A stretch of 53,833 bases of DNA from Rhizaria sp. SCN 62-66 (taxonomy: Eukaryota; Rhizaria, unplaced): contig MEDY01000196.1 in assembly GCA_001724265.1 (NCBI GenBank), forward strand, positions 1 through 53,833, written 5' to 3'. Below are positions 45,165-53,833 of this stretch, piece after piece. The notes below the pieces were generated by a model. It ran no database searches. It was not told the origin of the DNA and saw nothing but the letters and a program-made list of their open reading frames with translations. The translations under genes and the position numbers were made by a program. Numbering within the stretch: the stretch's first letter is position 1; every line of letters begins with the position of its first letter.

Positions 45165-48100
45165 TTAAACCAGAATATCCCTCCGCGGCCGACGCACGCT
45201 TCCAGTTACCTTATCCTTCTCTGCGCGCATTCTTTCCAGCATCTTGTGCAACTCAGCGTCGACATTCTCATATCTGCTGCGCCGCCCGCTTGCCAGCGCG
45301 CGCGAGATCGACCGCTCCAGAGCGCGCGCGCGTTGACGGGCACGTGCGCGTTCAATCTTTTCACGGCGCTGCGCTATGCGCTGCAGCCGCGCTTCTGTGC
45401 TTGCATGGCGGCGGGGGTGCGGACCCCTGTAACGCGTTGTCCCAACGTTGCGATCCACGGGCACGCTTTCGATGCGAGGACTTGGACGACGATCAACAGT
45501 GAGGTCGTCCTAGTCAGCAGCCATTACTGTGCGTCTCACAGTTCGTGTCACTCCGCCACTGCTGTGGGCGCGCGTGTTATCATTGCCACGGACGTTTTCA
45601 GTGCCAACGTCGACTGGTGCGGTCGTTCCGCGAGGGCGGCGGAGCGCGCGCACCTCGTTGCGGCGCTCCAAGAGCACTCGGCGCGACTCGGCAGCAGCGT
45701 CGGCGGCGGATGTGAAACGCAGCTCAATATTTTGTCCGCGCCATGTACCTGTGCGTGTACGTGGCAGTCCCCTGCTTGCTCCTGAAACAGCGTCTGAGAA
45801 TGCACTCGTTGCAGTGATTGGACTTGTACCGGGCACAATTCTCAGCGAGACAGAGCGACTCGATGACGCACTTTCTAGCTCACGCTCAAGCGCTCTACGT
45901 CTCATCACAGTTGCGAGCGCACTATTACGGGTCGCTCGAGAACTTGAGCTGACGGGGTCAGCCTAAGGAGCGCGGTGAGCGCGAGGTGCGCGCTGCCGCC
46001 TTGCTGCTGCTGCTGCTGTTCCAGCGGGAAGCGAGGCACGACTGATAGGAGGCCGCGACGTTGTGGCCATTGTTGTTGAGACTGCGGGTGTTACAGTTAA
46101 TGTAGATGCCACCGATGAAGTATCTGGAGTTGTAAATATGACAGGAAGTGCGGTGCCACGCGTACGAGAAGCTGACGGTTGTGCCTATGTCCGGGGGCTT
46201 GTCGGGCTTGCACGACCCACACGAGCTGCAGAAGTCACACTTGTTATAGCTGATGCGGCTGTCGCATTTACAGGTGCATTGATAGGGCACACACCGTTAT
46301 TCTCATCGTCTTCTGCATCTTCTGCATCTTCTGCTGGGTCTGCTGCTGCATGGCATACGTCCCCGTTAGGAGACACTTCAGTCGCAGGCACATTCGGAGT
46401 CGGAGTCCGTGATGTCTCGCCCGATCCAGTTGCTGTGGAGCTAGCGTTGGTGCTACGACCGGTACTGGAGCTAGAGCTTGCCGGGGGAGTCACTGAAGGC
46501 CGTGGCGTGGTTGCGGGTTTCTCAGCAGCCGCAGCTGCAGCAGCGGCTGCAGCCGCGCGGCTCCGGAGACGCTCACAGTGCGCATGCCTCTGCAGCTCGC
46601 GGCGCCACTGCCTGCGTCCAGCACGGCCACCGGGGAGATACGTGCCGTCGGCAGCGCGGTTGCGCGATGACGGCGGCAGTGGACATTTGTCAACGTCTTT
46701 ACGCTTCTCTTTCTCTTTCTCTTTCTCCTTCTCGCTTGACTTATCTTTTTGTTTCTCCTTCTTCTCCTTGTCCAAAGCAATGTTAATTGACACATTTGCC
46801 AGTGGTGTATGGCGAGATGGGGGCACCGTCGGAGCAGAGACTGCTGCGGCGGGAACCGACACAACTGCTGTTGCAGTGATGACGACAGCAGCTGGTGCAG
46901 CCGATGGTTGCGAACGTGGTGAGGATGACACCGCTGCATTGCTAGTGTTGCTGTTACTTGTACTGATTACTGCGGTACGAGGCACCTACATTGTAAACGT
47001 GCGCATTGCTCGCCCACGTCGAGGCTGCATTGCGCCACTGTTTGCCCTGCGCACAGTGCGAAAGGGTGGTTGCGTATTAGGCCTTAAATTGCGGCTGTTG
47101 CTGTAGTAAATCTGATGCGGCACATACGCACTCAGTGCATCGTAGAAGCGGCAACATCCACCCTTCACGAGGTTGGTCGGGGTTAAGCAGCACGTGCGCG
47201 CATTAGTCATTGCGTTTTGTAGTGCAAGCGTTGCAGCGTACCCGCTGCGCATTGCGTAAACCGCGTTCAACGCGTCTTGACTCGAGTACCCAAGTGACCG
47301 CAGCGCGAGCCGCACATCTAACGAGTTTAGCACATAATCAACACTGGAGGGAATTGTTGGGTAGTAGTATGGTTGAGGTTGCGGCTGCGGAGGTGGGGGC
47401 GGCGGAGGCCGGGGGCGTGGGTGGGGCTGCGGGCGAGGCCTGCGGTCATCGGGGCGCGGTTGCGGCGGGCGCGGCTGTGGCTGCGGGGGACTTGGCTGAG
47501 GTGGACGCGGCTGCGGCGGATTTGGCTGTGGGGGATTTGGCTGCGGAGGGTTCGGCCGAGGCGGATTTGGCTGAGGCGGTCGCGGTTGTGGCCGTGGTGG
47601 GCGGCGGTCATCAGGACGCGGGCGCGGCTGCGGCGGACGTGGCTGCGGCGGGCGGGGCTGCGGGCGCGGACGGCGGTCGCCAGAATGATGGTGGCGATCG
47701 TCACCCAAAGGACTGCGGTCAGCGACTAAATTGTTTGAAACCTCACTGCTCACAGTTGCTTGCGCAGAGGTAACACTTTGAGGCAAGGCAACATTATCAT
47801 TGAGGTCTGAGTTGTCGCTTGCAGGAGAACTCCTGTTGTTGTCAGCGTCACGATTGGTAATGTTGCTAGTGTCCGTGATGGCACTATCAGTAAAGTGACC
47901 ATAGCTGATCGTATTACCGTTGGAGATGTCACCACTTGTATCAAACAACAGGCCACTGTGCTCGTTATTAGAGCGATAATCATATGTGTTCTCATTGCCA
48001 CTAATAATATCGTCTCGAAGTGACATCACACGAACTTCACGCCCGCGGCTGCGCGCATGTTCCGGTGCCTCAGAGCGACCGTGAGCATTGCTTGCACTCC

Positions 48101-50063
48101 CGCGCTCAGCATCTTTCGCAATCTTTTCGATCGCTGAGCTCAGTTGGCAGCACCCGCGGCGCACGCGCTTATTACGGTCGTTGCCGCAGCAGAAAGTTAG
48201 CGCGCGCCTGGCCTCACGCGCTTGACGCGACAGTGTAAGAGAGGGGTTGCGTTTCATCGCAATCAATGCTATGCGTGCGCGTGCAGGGTCAAGTCCGATT
48301 GCATTAAGTCCGGGAATCATACTCGGCGTTAGTATCGGTGATGCTCCGTGGACACCAGTTAAACCCGCTGCTAAGGCAGTTGAAATTGCCGACATGATTG
48401 ATGACGAGTCACGACCGCTACTATCAAGTAGGCTGATAAAATTTGGTCTTGAGCTAGACTACAAGGTACTAACCCGACGACCACGCGCCTTAAAGCGATC
48501 TATAGGAGCCCGCTCATCGCGCTTAGCGGCGCTTTCAAGAACCATAAGCAGGTTAGATGGGTTGGAGTCGGCGCGGAAACGATTCAAAAAGGAACCCTGC
48601 ATCGGAACAAGATACAACCACATCTGCTAAGGATTGTGCTATTTTTGATTGGTACTATGCATGGGCGCAGGCTTGAGGTTAGCGGAATCGGTTGCCGCCA
48701 TCCTGACCTTATTGCTGCCTGAACTTGTTGCAGGGCTAGTGGCAGCCGAGGTCAGCTTGTCTTTCGGCTTGTTTGTGGATGCAGTGCTTGCAGTCGGGGT
48801 TGTTGTCGTCGCTGAAGGTGGTACAGACGTTAATCGTGTTGCCCTCACTCGGGACCCACCACGTGTTTCAGCCTTGGGCTTACGCGTGCTTTCACTCTTG
48901 CTCTTGTCACTTTTACTGTTATCCTTGTTCTTGTTGATAGCGAAGTGACCACGAGCACCAAACGAGCCTTGTCCCGCAATAGCACCAGCTGGGTCATGCG
49001 CAAACTGCAGCGCTCTGCGCCCGCGCTCAATGTCCGCATTTTGCCTGCGCTTTACCTTCCGCGCCCGTCTCTCCTCAGCCGCAGTGATGGCCGCAGTCAG
49101 GTCGACGCCGCCGCTGCTGACGTGGCCACGGCTGGCGTGTCCGCCGAGCGCGGGCACGCGCGCGCCAGCGTCAACTGCGGCGGCGACAGCCACAGCGCGG
49201 GGCTCGGGCGCGGGAAGAAAGAGACGGCGCGCGAGCGTGCGGGCAGCGGCGGGGAGCGCAGAAAGCGACGGCAGCGAGATGTACTGCAGGAACCCACTCT
49301 TTTCGTTCCCGTCGCTGTTACGACCCGGGCGATAGCTCGCCGCGTCTGCCAAATCTAGCGCAGCACTTGCAGGGGCTGCGCGCGACGCAAATGCAACCGC
49401 AGCAAGTGTTGCTGATGGCGCCAAGACCAGTCGGCGCGCGTGGTATTCATTTGGCAAAATCGGTGTAAAGCCTGCTGTTGCGCACTTCGAGTGGCTCATC
49501 TTGAGATTTTTGTCATGAGCAGAGTTTGAAGCCTGCAGAGCGCAAAGACAGACTTCAGAGTTTGCAGGGCAAGCGCAAAACTCGTTGCACTTGGATTGGT
49601 ATACAGTGGGCGATGTGTGCTTTGTCGCTGCGACGGTGGCAGCAGCGGATACACTCGCGACGGGGGGACGCGTGCATCGGCCGTTTTTGCGACGATACGT
49701 GCCGCGCGGACATGCAAGTTGAGCAAGGTTAACATGAGAATGCGGCTTTGGGCGCGGCCCAGATGTAGCAGGCTTAGCAGGGTTCTTGGGAGGCGGCGGC
49801 TTCAATGCGCCTTGCGAGGGAGTAGGGGTGGAAGTCGGAGCAGTCGTTGTTCTGGCCTCCCTGGCTACAATGCAAGTGACAGCAAAAGATAGCGTGAGTC
49901 AAGTTATAAAAATAATAAGAAGAGTACTTCAATACACACTTACATGTTGCAACGTACTTGAAGTCGTTGAAGGGGCTGGCTTGGAGGCGTCTGTCGGTGG
50001 ACCCGAAAGCGCAAGCACAACTTGAAGTGCGAATGCGCACAACAAAAGGCGTAGCCACGCCAT
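45165..50063 (-). CDS. Large secreted protein with a proline-rich repeat and a duplicated Cys-rich domain; seven in-frame UAG codons
   Basis: Exon 1 (50063-49958) encodes a clear signal peptide, MAWLRLLLCAFALQVVLALS. Exon 2 (49864-45165) is joined in phase 1 and runs 4.7 kb to a TAA. It is interrupted only by TAG at residues 444, 448, 504, 995, 1262, 1336 and 1487, giving 1601 residues. The order is as follows. A Pro/Lys-rich start leads into Cys-containing segments (CPRGTYRRKNGRC, CNEFCACPANSEVCLC). A basic Ser/Lys region precedes the first copy of a Cys domain (about 560-620, TFCCGNDR...RGCCQL). A Gln/Pro/Arg tract (about 757-870) precedes a second copy (about 876-960, RTCCLTPT...GGCCRF). 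A Lys/Glu stretch and basic, Thr/Ser-rich C-terminal parts end the protein. Codon use is less GC-biased than in neighbours. The family is unrecognised. An extracellular structural or surface role is inference. Confidence 0.75.
45510..45512 (-). other. In-frame UAG codon (residue 1487 of the secreted protein)
   Basis: Context is VMAAD-TAG-DDLTVDR. The frame then runs 114 codons through an Arg/Glu-rich helix to the true TAA stop at 45167-45165. Confidence 0.8.
45963..45965 (-). other. In-frame UAG codon (residue 1336 of the secreted protein)
   Basis: Context is AHRAP-TAG-ADPVSSSS, in an open frame on both sides. Confidence 0.8.
46185..46187 (-). other. In-frame UAG codon (residue 1262 of the secreted protein)
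   Basis: Context is TSPRT-TAG-AQPSAS. I translated the following 73 codons by hand. They contain no TAA or TGA and keep the Thr/Ser/Pro composition. Confidence 0.82.
46986..46988 (-). other. In-frame UAG codon (residue 995 of the secreted protein)
   Basis: Context is RTFTM-TAG-VPRTAV. The same frame stays open for 266 more codons. Confidence 0.82.
47390..47700 (-). repeat. Tandem Pro-Arg/Asn-Pro-Gln coding repeat
   Basis: Repeated short units encode P-Q-P-R-P, P-Q-P-N-P and P-Q-P-S-P on the minus strand, with a D-D-R-R-P punctuation repeated several times. The unit is about 15 nt, and copies vary between Arg, Asn and Ser. It forms a rigid, basic, proline-rich stalk between the two Cys domains. 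Confidence 0.75.
48459..48461 (-). other. In-frame UAG codon (residue 504 of the secreted protein)
   Basis: Context is RRVSTL-TAG-SSSRPNF. It lies between the region downstream of residue 448 and the first Cys domain, in a fully open frame. Confidence 0.8.
48627..48641 (-). other. Two in-frame UAG codons, four codons apart (residues 444 and 448)
   Basis: Context is STNQK-TAG-HNP-TAG-QMWLYLVP. The frame is open on both sides. A reader using the standard code would end one gene here and miss the region that follows. Confidence 0.8.
49865..49957 (-). other. Intron 1 of the secreted-protein gene
   Basis: GTACGT donor at 49957 and CATTGTAG acceptor ending at 49865. It is 93 nt and AT-rich. This pairing joins the signal-peptide exon to exon 2 in frame (phase 1). 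The nearby GTAAGT at about 49943 would not preserve the frame. Confidence 0.75.
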
Positions 50064-50460
50064 CTACAGAGAAGGGATTCAACAGAGTGGATAAATTGTC
50101 AATCCAATTTTATGCTTTGTAAGTCTAAGATAGTAAAATTCATTGTGTTATGACGAAGTGGCATATCGTGATGTCCAGTTCAAATTCTGTCACCTTCCTC
50201 TCGTTGCCCCCTTCGCTCACAGTCACAGGCTCTTGTCGTAAACCCAAAGATTAACTAAAACAGATCAATAGTGTATGCCCATGAACAGAATCACAGGTAA
50301 TCTTAACGGAAAACAAACTAAATCAAGTCTATCAAACTATCAAAATAAGCCTAGGGCATCACCTAATGTTCATATCACATCAGAATCTTGCCCTTGTCCT
50401 CCACACACAGAGGCTTCTTTCATAAATCCATGCAGGAGCTGCTTGCGCTAGTTTGCGAGC
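50064..50460. other. Spacer between the secreted-protein gene and the kinase 3' end
   Basis: AT-rich, with the leader of the secreted-protein gene on its left and the kinase 3' UTR on its right. Nothing else was seen. Its 50171-50190 TTCAAAT stretch does not support a tRNA. Confidence 0.5.
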
Positions 50461-53304
50461 TCACCGCCAACGGCTGCGGTCGCCGACGCGGCGCACGTTC
50501 CCTGGCGCGGGCCCCGGCGGCGGCGCGGGCGCGGGGTTGCGGTTGTTGCCGTACGGCGAGCCCATGCCGCCCGCGTTATTGGCGTTGGCGTTGTTGCTGG
50601 GGTACTGCGGGCTGCCATAGTAGCCCCCCGCCCCCGTTGGCCGCGGCGGCACCGCGGGCGCGCGAGAGCCCGGGTAGCCGCCGTTGCCAGACGGGGGCTG
50701 GTACTGGCCGCTGCCGTTGCCGCCGCTGCCGTTGCCGTTGTTGTTGCCGTAGGCGTTGCCGCCGCGGATGGGGGTGTACTGTTGCTGCTGCTGCTGCTGC
50801 TGCTGCTGGAACGGGGTGTAGCCCCCGCTGCCGCTGCCGCTGTTGCTGTTGCTGTCGTACCCGCCCACGCCGCGCTGGTTCGCGTTGCCGGCGCCGGCGC
50901 GGACGGCGGGCGAGCCGATGGGCGGCAGCGACGCGGGCACAGCGCCACCGCCGCTGCCATAGCCGCTGCCGCTGCTCTGCTGCTGCTGCCCCGCGCCGTA
51001 GCCGCTGTAGCCGCGTTGGCCCGCGCCAGCGCTCTCAGCGCCGCTGCCGTACGCGCCGCCGTCAAGCCCAAGCGCGGCGGCGACGCCCGCACCCGCGGCG
51101 TGGAAGCGTGAGGCCGACCGGCTCAGGTGCAGGGGGGGCTCATTGACGCCGCTGCCGGCGCTGCTGCTGCTGCTGCTGCTGACCGCGGGTGCGGCGTCCG
51201 AGGGCGCGCCGCGGCGATAGGGCGACGGCGGGTACCTCTGCTGCTGCTGCTGATGTTGTTGTTGTTGCTGGAGCTGCTGCTGGCGCATGTCGTGCGCCTG
51301 CTGGTACACTGGGGCCGCGGCGGCGCCGTTGTAGGCCCCGCTGCCGTAGCCGCCGCCGCCGTTGTCCGCGGGCCCGGGCGTGGGGTGTTCGCTGCCGTAG
51401 GGCGCGCCACGGTGCTGCTGCTGCGCGAGGCGGCGCTCGCGGTCCAGCGCTCGCTCGCGCAGGTTCTGCTCGCGGATCCGCGCCAGCGCAGACTCGCGCT
51501 CCAGCCGCTGCGCCTCGCGGTCGCGGTCGGCAGCGCCAGCGCCGAGCTGCTGCTGTTGCTGCTGCTGGAGGCCGGCGCGTTGGGCGTGGGCCGCGGCGGC
51601 GGCGGCGGCCTGGGCCTGCGCACCGGCAAACACGCCGCCCTCGCCCGCTCCGCCCCGCTGCTGCTGCGGCGGCTGCTGTTGCTGTTGCTGGGAGGGCGGT
51701 GGCGGGACGGGGCGAGCCTGCGAGATTGGCGACGCGGCGGGCATGGGCACCCCGCGCTGCGGCACGGGCGGCTGCTGCTGCGGCTGCGGCTGGGCGAAGC
51801 GGTGCGGTGTATACTCCTGCTGCTGCTGCTGCAGTTGGGCCGAAGGGGGCTGCTGGTAGCCCGGGTTGCCGTAGCCCTCGCTGACGCCGTCGCGGGGAGA
51901 GCTGTTGCTCTTGGCCTCCGCCGCCGCCGCCGCTGCCGCACCAGCACCAGCGCCCGAGCCGCCGCGCGCGCTATCATCGCCGCTGCCGCTGCCAGTGGAG
52001 CCGCTGCTGCTGCCGGGAGCGTCGCCGGAGCCGCCCTTATCGCCGCCGCCGCCGTTGTTGAGCGAACGAGTGAGCAGCTCGACGTACTCGGGGTCGTGGT
52101 GCGGCGCGGCCAGGAAGCGCTTGACGTGCGCCTCAACGTAGGGCAGCCGCAGCATCTCGTGGATGGTGATGCGCCGCGTCTGCTGCTTGGTGAGCAGCAT
52201 ATCAACCAGGTCGCGTAGCGGCTTCGAGTAGGCCGTCGACAGTGGGCGGTGCTTGGTGTGGATGATGGCGTGGAGTAAGCCTTCCATCGACGTCGCGTCG
52301 AAGGGGTGACGCAGCGAGCAGAGCTGGTAGAGCACGACACCCAACGCCCACGAGTCGTTGCGGCCGTCGTAGGGCTTGTCCATGCAGATCTCGGGCGAGA
52401 GGTAATACGGCGTGCCGATACGCGTGCGCGCCTGCGCGAGGGTCCGCTCGAGCGACTTGGAGATGCCAAAGTCGCCGATTTTAACCTGGTTGCGGCGGTT
52501 CAGGAACACGTTCTCAGCCTTGACATCGCGGTGGATGATCTTGCGATCGTGCATGTGCTTGAGCGCCAGCGCCATCTGCACCATGTAGTACACGATCTGC
52601 TCCTCCGGGAAAGGCTTCCCGCGCCGATTTTTAATCAGGATCGAGAGGTCGCCGCCGTCGGCGTACTCCATTACGATGTACAACACGCGCCGCGTCTGGT
52701 TGTAGGCCTAGGGAGACCGGTCGAGCGAGAGGGAGTCAAGGAGATGATGCGTTGGTTTGAGTCAAGGACCAGGGGGTTTGAAAGTAAAACGTTAGTATTT
52801 GAGAAAGTGAGAATACGATCAGTCATGATAATACGTCTTGAGCAAATATCAAGTTATCATTGTTGTTCTAGACGTCATCGTCGTTGGTAGTTGGTGCGCG
52901 TATGTGTCTGGGCGTGTTGTGATCATACCTGCGTGGTCTTCTCGAACCACTCTCGGTAGCCAATGATGGCGGGGTGCGCAAGCTTAGCAAGGAAGCCGAC
53001 CTCCTTGAGCGCCTCCTTGCGGCCCTTTGCGCCTAGCGTGGTGATGTCGATTTCCTTCATTACGTATAGCTGTTGGTCGCGCAGGTCCTTGACCAGGTAC
53101 ACGCTGCCGAAGGAGCCCTAAGCAAGAACAAACACAAAAATACCACAGTCATGAGTATATAAGAGTAGAACACACGTGGGTGTTAAAGCGGAATCTGTTG
53201 CATATTCAGATATCGTGCGTTGCAGAGTGGATTGGGCTGTTCTGTGAGAGGAGAGCACTGACCTGACCGAGGCGCTTGACGCGCTCGTAGTTCTCAAGAC
53301 CCAT
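50461..53304 (-). CDS. NEK-like serine/threonine kinase with a long Gln/Gly/Ser-rich tail (three exons)
   Basis: Exons are 53304-53263, 53117-52929 and 52707-50461, all in phase 0, giving 825 residues and a TGA stop. The kinase domain (about 1-275) has the glycine loop G13-Q-G-S-F-G-S-V20, ATP-anchoring Lys35 in VMKEID, and MEYADGGDL. It also has catalytic HRDVKAEN (136-143), DFG (156-158), GTPYYLSPE in the activation segment and a GRNDSWALGVVLYQL helix. The MEYADGGDL, GTPYYLSPE and SDxWALG pattern is characteristic of the NIMA-related (NEK) family, which acts in mitosis and at cilia. The remaining 550 residues are Gln-, Gly-, Ser- and Pro-rich with several CAG/CAA poly-Gln runs. Together with IFT46 this fits a flagellate, but the two are not neighbours. 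Which NEK subtype cannot be told. Confidence 0.92.
52708..52928 (-). other. Kinase intron 2
   Basis: GTATGA donor at 52928 and CTCCCTAG acceptor ending at 52708. It is 221 nt, AT-rich and phase 0, and lies between the ...EKTTQ and AYNQTRR segments. Confidence 0.92.
53118..53262 (-). other. Kinase intron 1
   Basis: GTCAGT donor at 53262 and TGCTTAG acceptor ending at 53118. It is 145 nt and phase 0, and splits the glycine-loop motif after Gln14. Confidence 0.92.
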
Positions 53305-53833
53305 AGTTGGCGGAGCGAAAGCGCGGGGCGGCGGTGCAGCAGTCCGCGGGCTGTCGTGTGAAAAAGGCGTGGGTGCGGCCGGGATGAGACTGTGAGTCTG
53401 GCGGCTGCAGGGGAAGCGAGCTGCTGCGAGGAGGGAGCGAGAGGATCGGAGGGGGTGCTGTCAGAGTGAGATACGCAGCCAAAGGGATTATTGACAATAT
53501 CAGACAATAAAAACAATCGTATTAATTACTAAAAGAAAGCGCCAGTTACTGGTGTGATGATCCAAGACCGGTATCTTGGTTTGAGAAAAGTTGGTCTTTG
53601 CCAGCGACCCGTTAGAGGAGGCCTTAAAGGAGCACATTGACTGGGACATCTATAGGCGATATTAAGCACATATTGAAACATAACAAGACAATTCACAGCA
53701 TGTATCATCGCATTAAAACACAAAGATTTCAACTGTTGTCACAACCGACATTCTGCATAAAACACCAAGTCTCACAGGCTCACACTGGGGCAAACACCAC
53801 CAAACATCAATTCCCCGCGGCCATATAAGGGTG
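53305..53833. other. Upstream region of the NEK-like kinase gene
   Basis: The kinase leader (53305-53470) is C/T-rich on the coding strand. 53470-53833 is AT-rich with no coding signal or RNA gene visible. Confidence 0.5.

Noticed and set aside
45084-45785. A 233-codon plus-strand ORF opposite the secreted-protein gene
   Set aside because: It overlaps the C-terminal part of the minus-strand gene. Only the minus strand forms one continuous frame (with UAG as sense) ending at a TAA and linked to a signal peptide. The plus ORF has no recognisable domain.
1297-53304. In-frame TAGs as pseudogene lesions or sequencing errors
   Set aside because: Only TAG, never TAA or TGA, interrupts the frames. 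Frames are always preserved, and the catalytic residues downstream in UFSP2 and the ABHD12-like hydrolase are intact.

Overview
This is nuclear DNA from a single-celled, flagellated or ciliated eukaryote. The evidence is an intraflagellar-transport gene (IFT46), a cohesin SMC1, a UFM1 protease, a NEK-type kinase and GT-AG introns. Coding DNA is very GC-rich, with long runs of Ala, Gln, Gly, Ser and Pro. The short spacers and the introns are AT-rich. The lineage cannot be named from the window alone.

The main result is that UAG is not a stop codon here. In six of the thirteen genes the reading frame runs through one or more TAG codons (14 in total) and continues in the same frame into more coding sequence. 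All twelve complete genes end in TAA (8) or TGA (4), and none ends in TAG. In the UFSP2 gene the catalytic domain lies after the TAG. In the ABHD12-like gene the membrane anchor lies before it and the hydrolase after it. Context such as S-Q-S-Q-S-TAG-S suggests UAG = Gln. Standard-code annotation would break these six genes into fragments, and the models below are the joined versions.

Layout: 1-416 (-) first coding exon of a coiled-coil protein running off the edge. 1297-2385 (+) IFT46. 3081-10346 (-) giant ankyrin/low-complexity protein, 3 UAG. 11237-16240 (+) transglutaminase-fold pseudoenzyme with CAP-Gly-like and IQ segments. 16610-21230 (-) SMC1, 3 exons. 21855-22706 (-) membrane-anchored class-B-type HAD phosphatase. 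23565-26888 (+) UFSP2, 1 UAG. 27500-29188 (+) RG-rich protein with a C-terminal Cys/His cluster, 1 UAG. 29452-31716 (-) mitochondrial-type acyl-CoA synthetase. 32234-37357 (-) low-complexity protein, 1 UAG. 37887-44897 (+) ABHD12-like hydrolase with giant insertions, 1 UAG. 45165-50063 (-) large secreted protein with 7 UAG, 2 exons. 50461-53304 (-) NEK-like kinase, 3 exons.

The genes do not form a pathway. They are closely packed single-copy genes, with divergent pairs sharing 5' spacers of about 0.5-0.9 kb and convergent pairs sharing short 3' spacers. I found no transposon, rRNA, tRNA or CRISPR.
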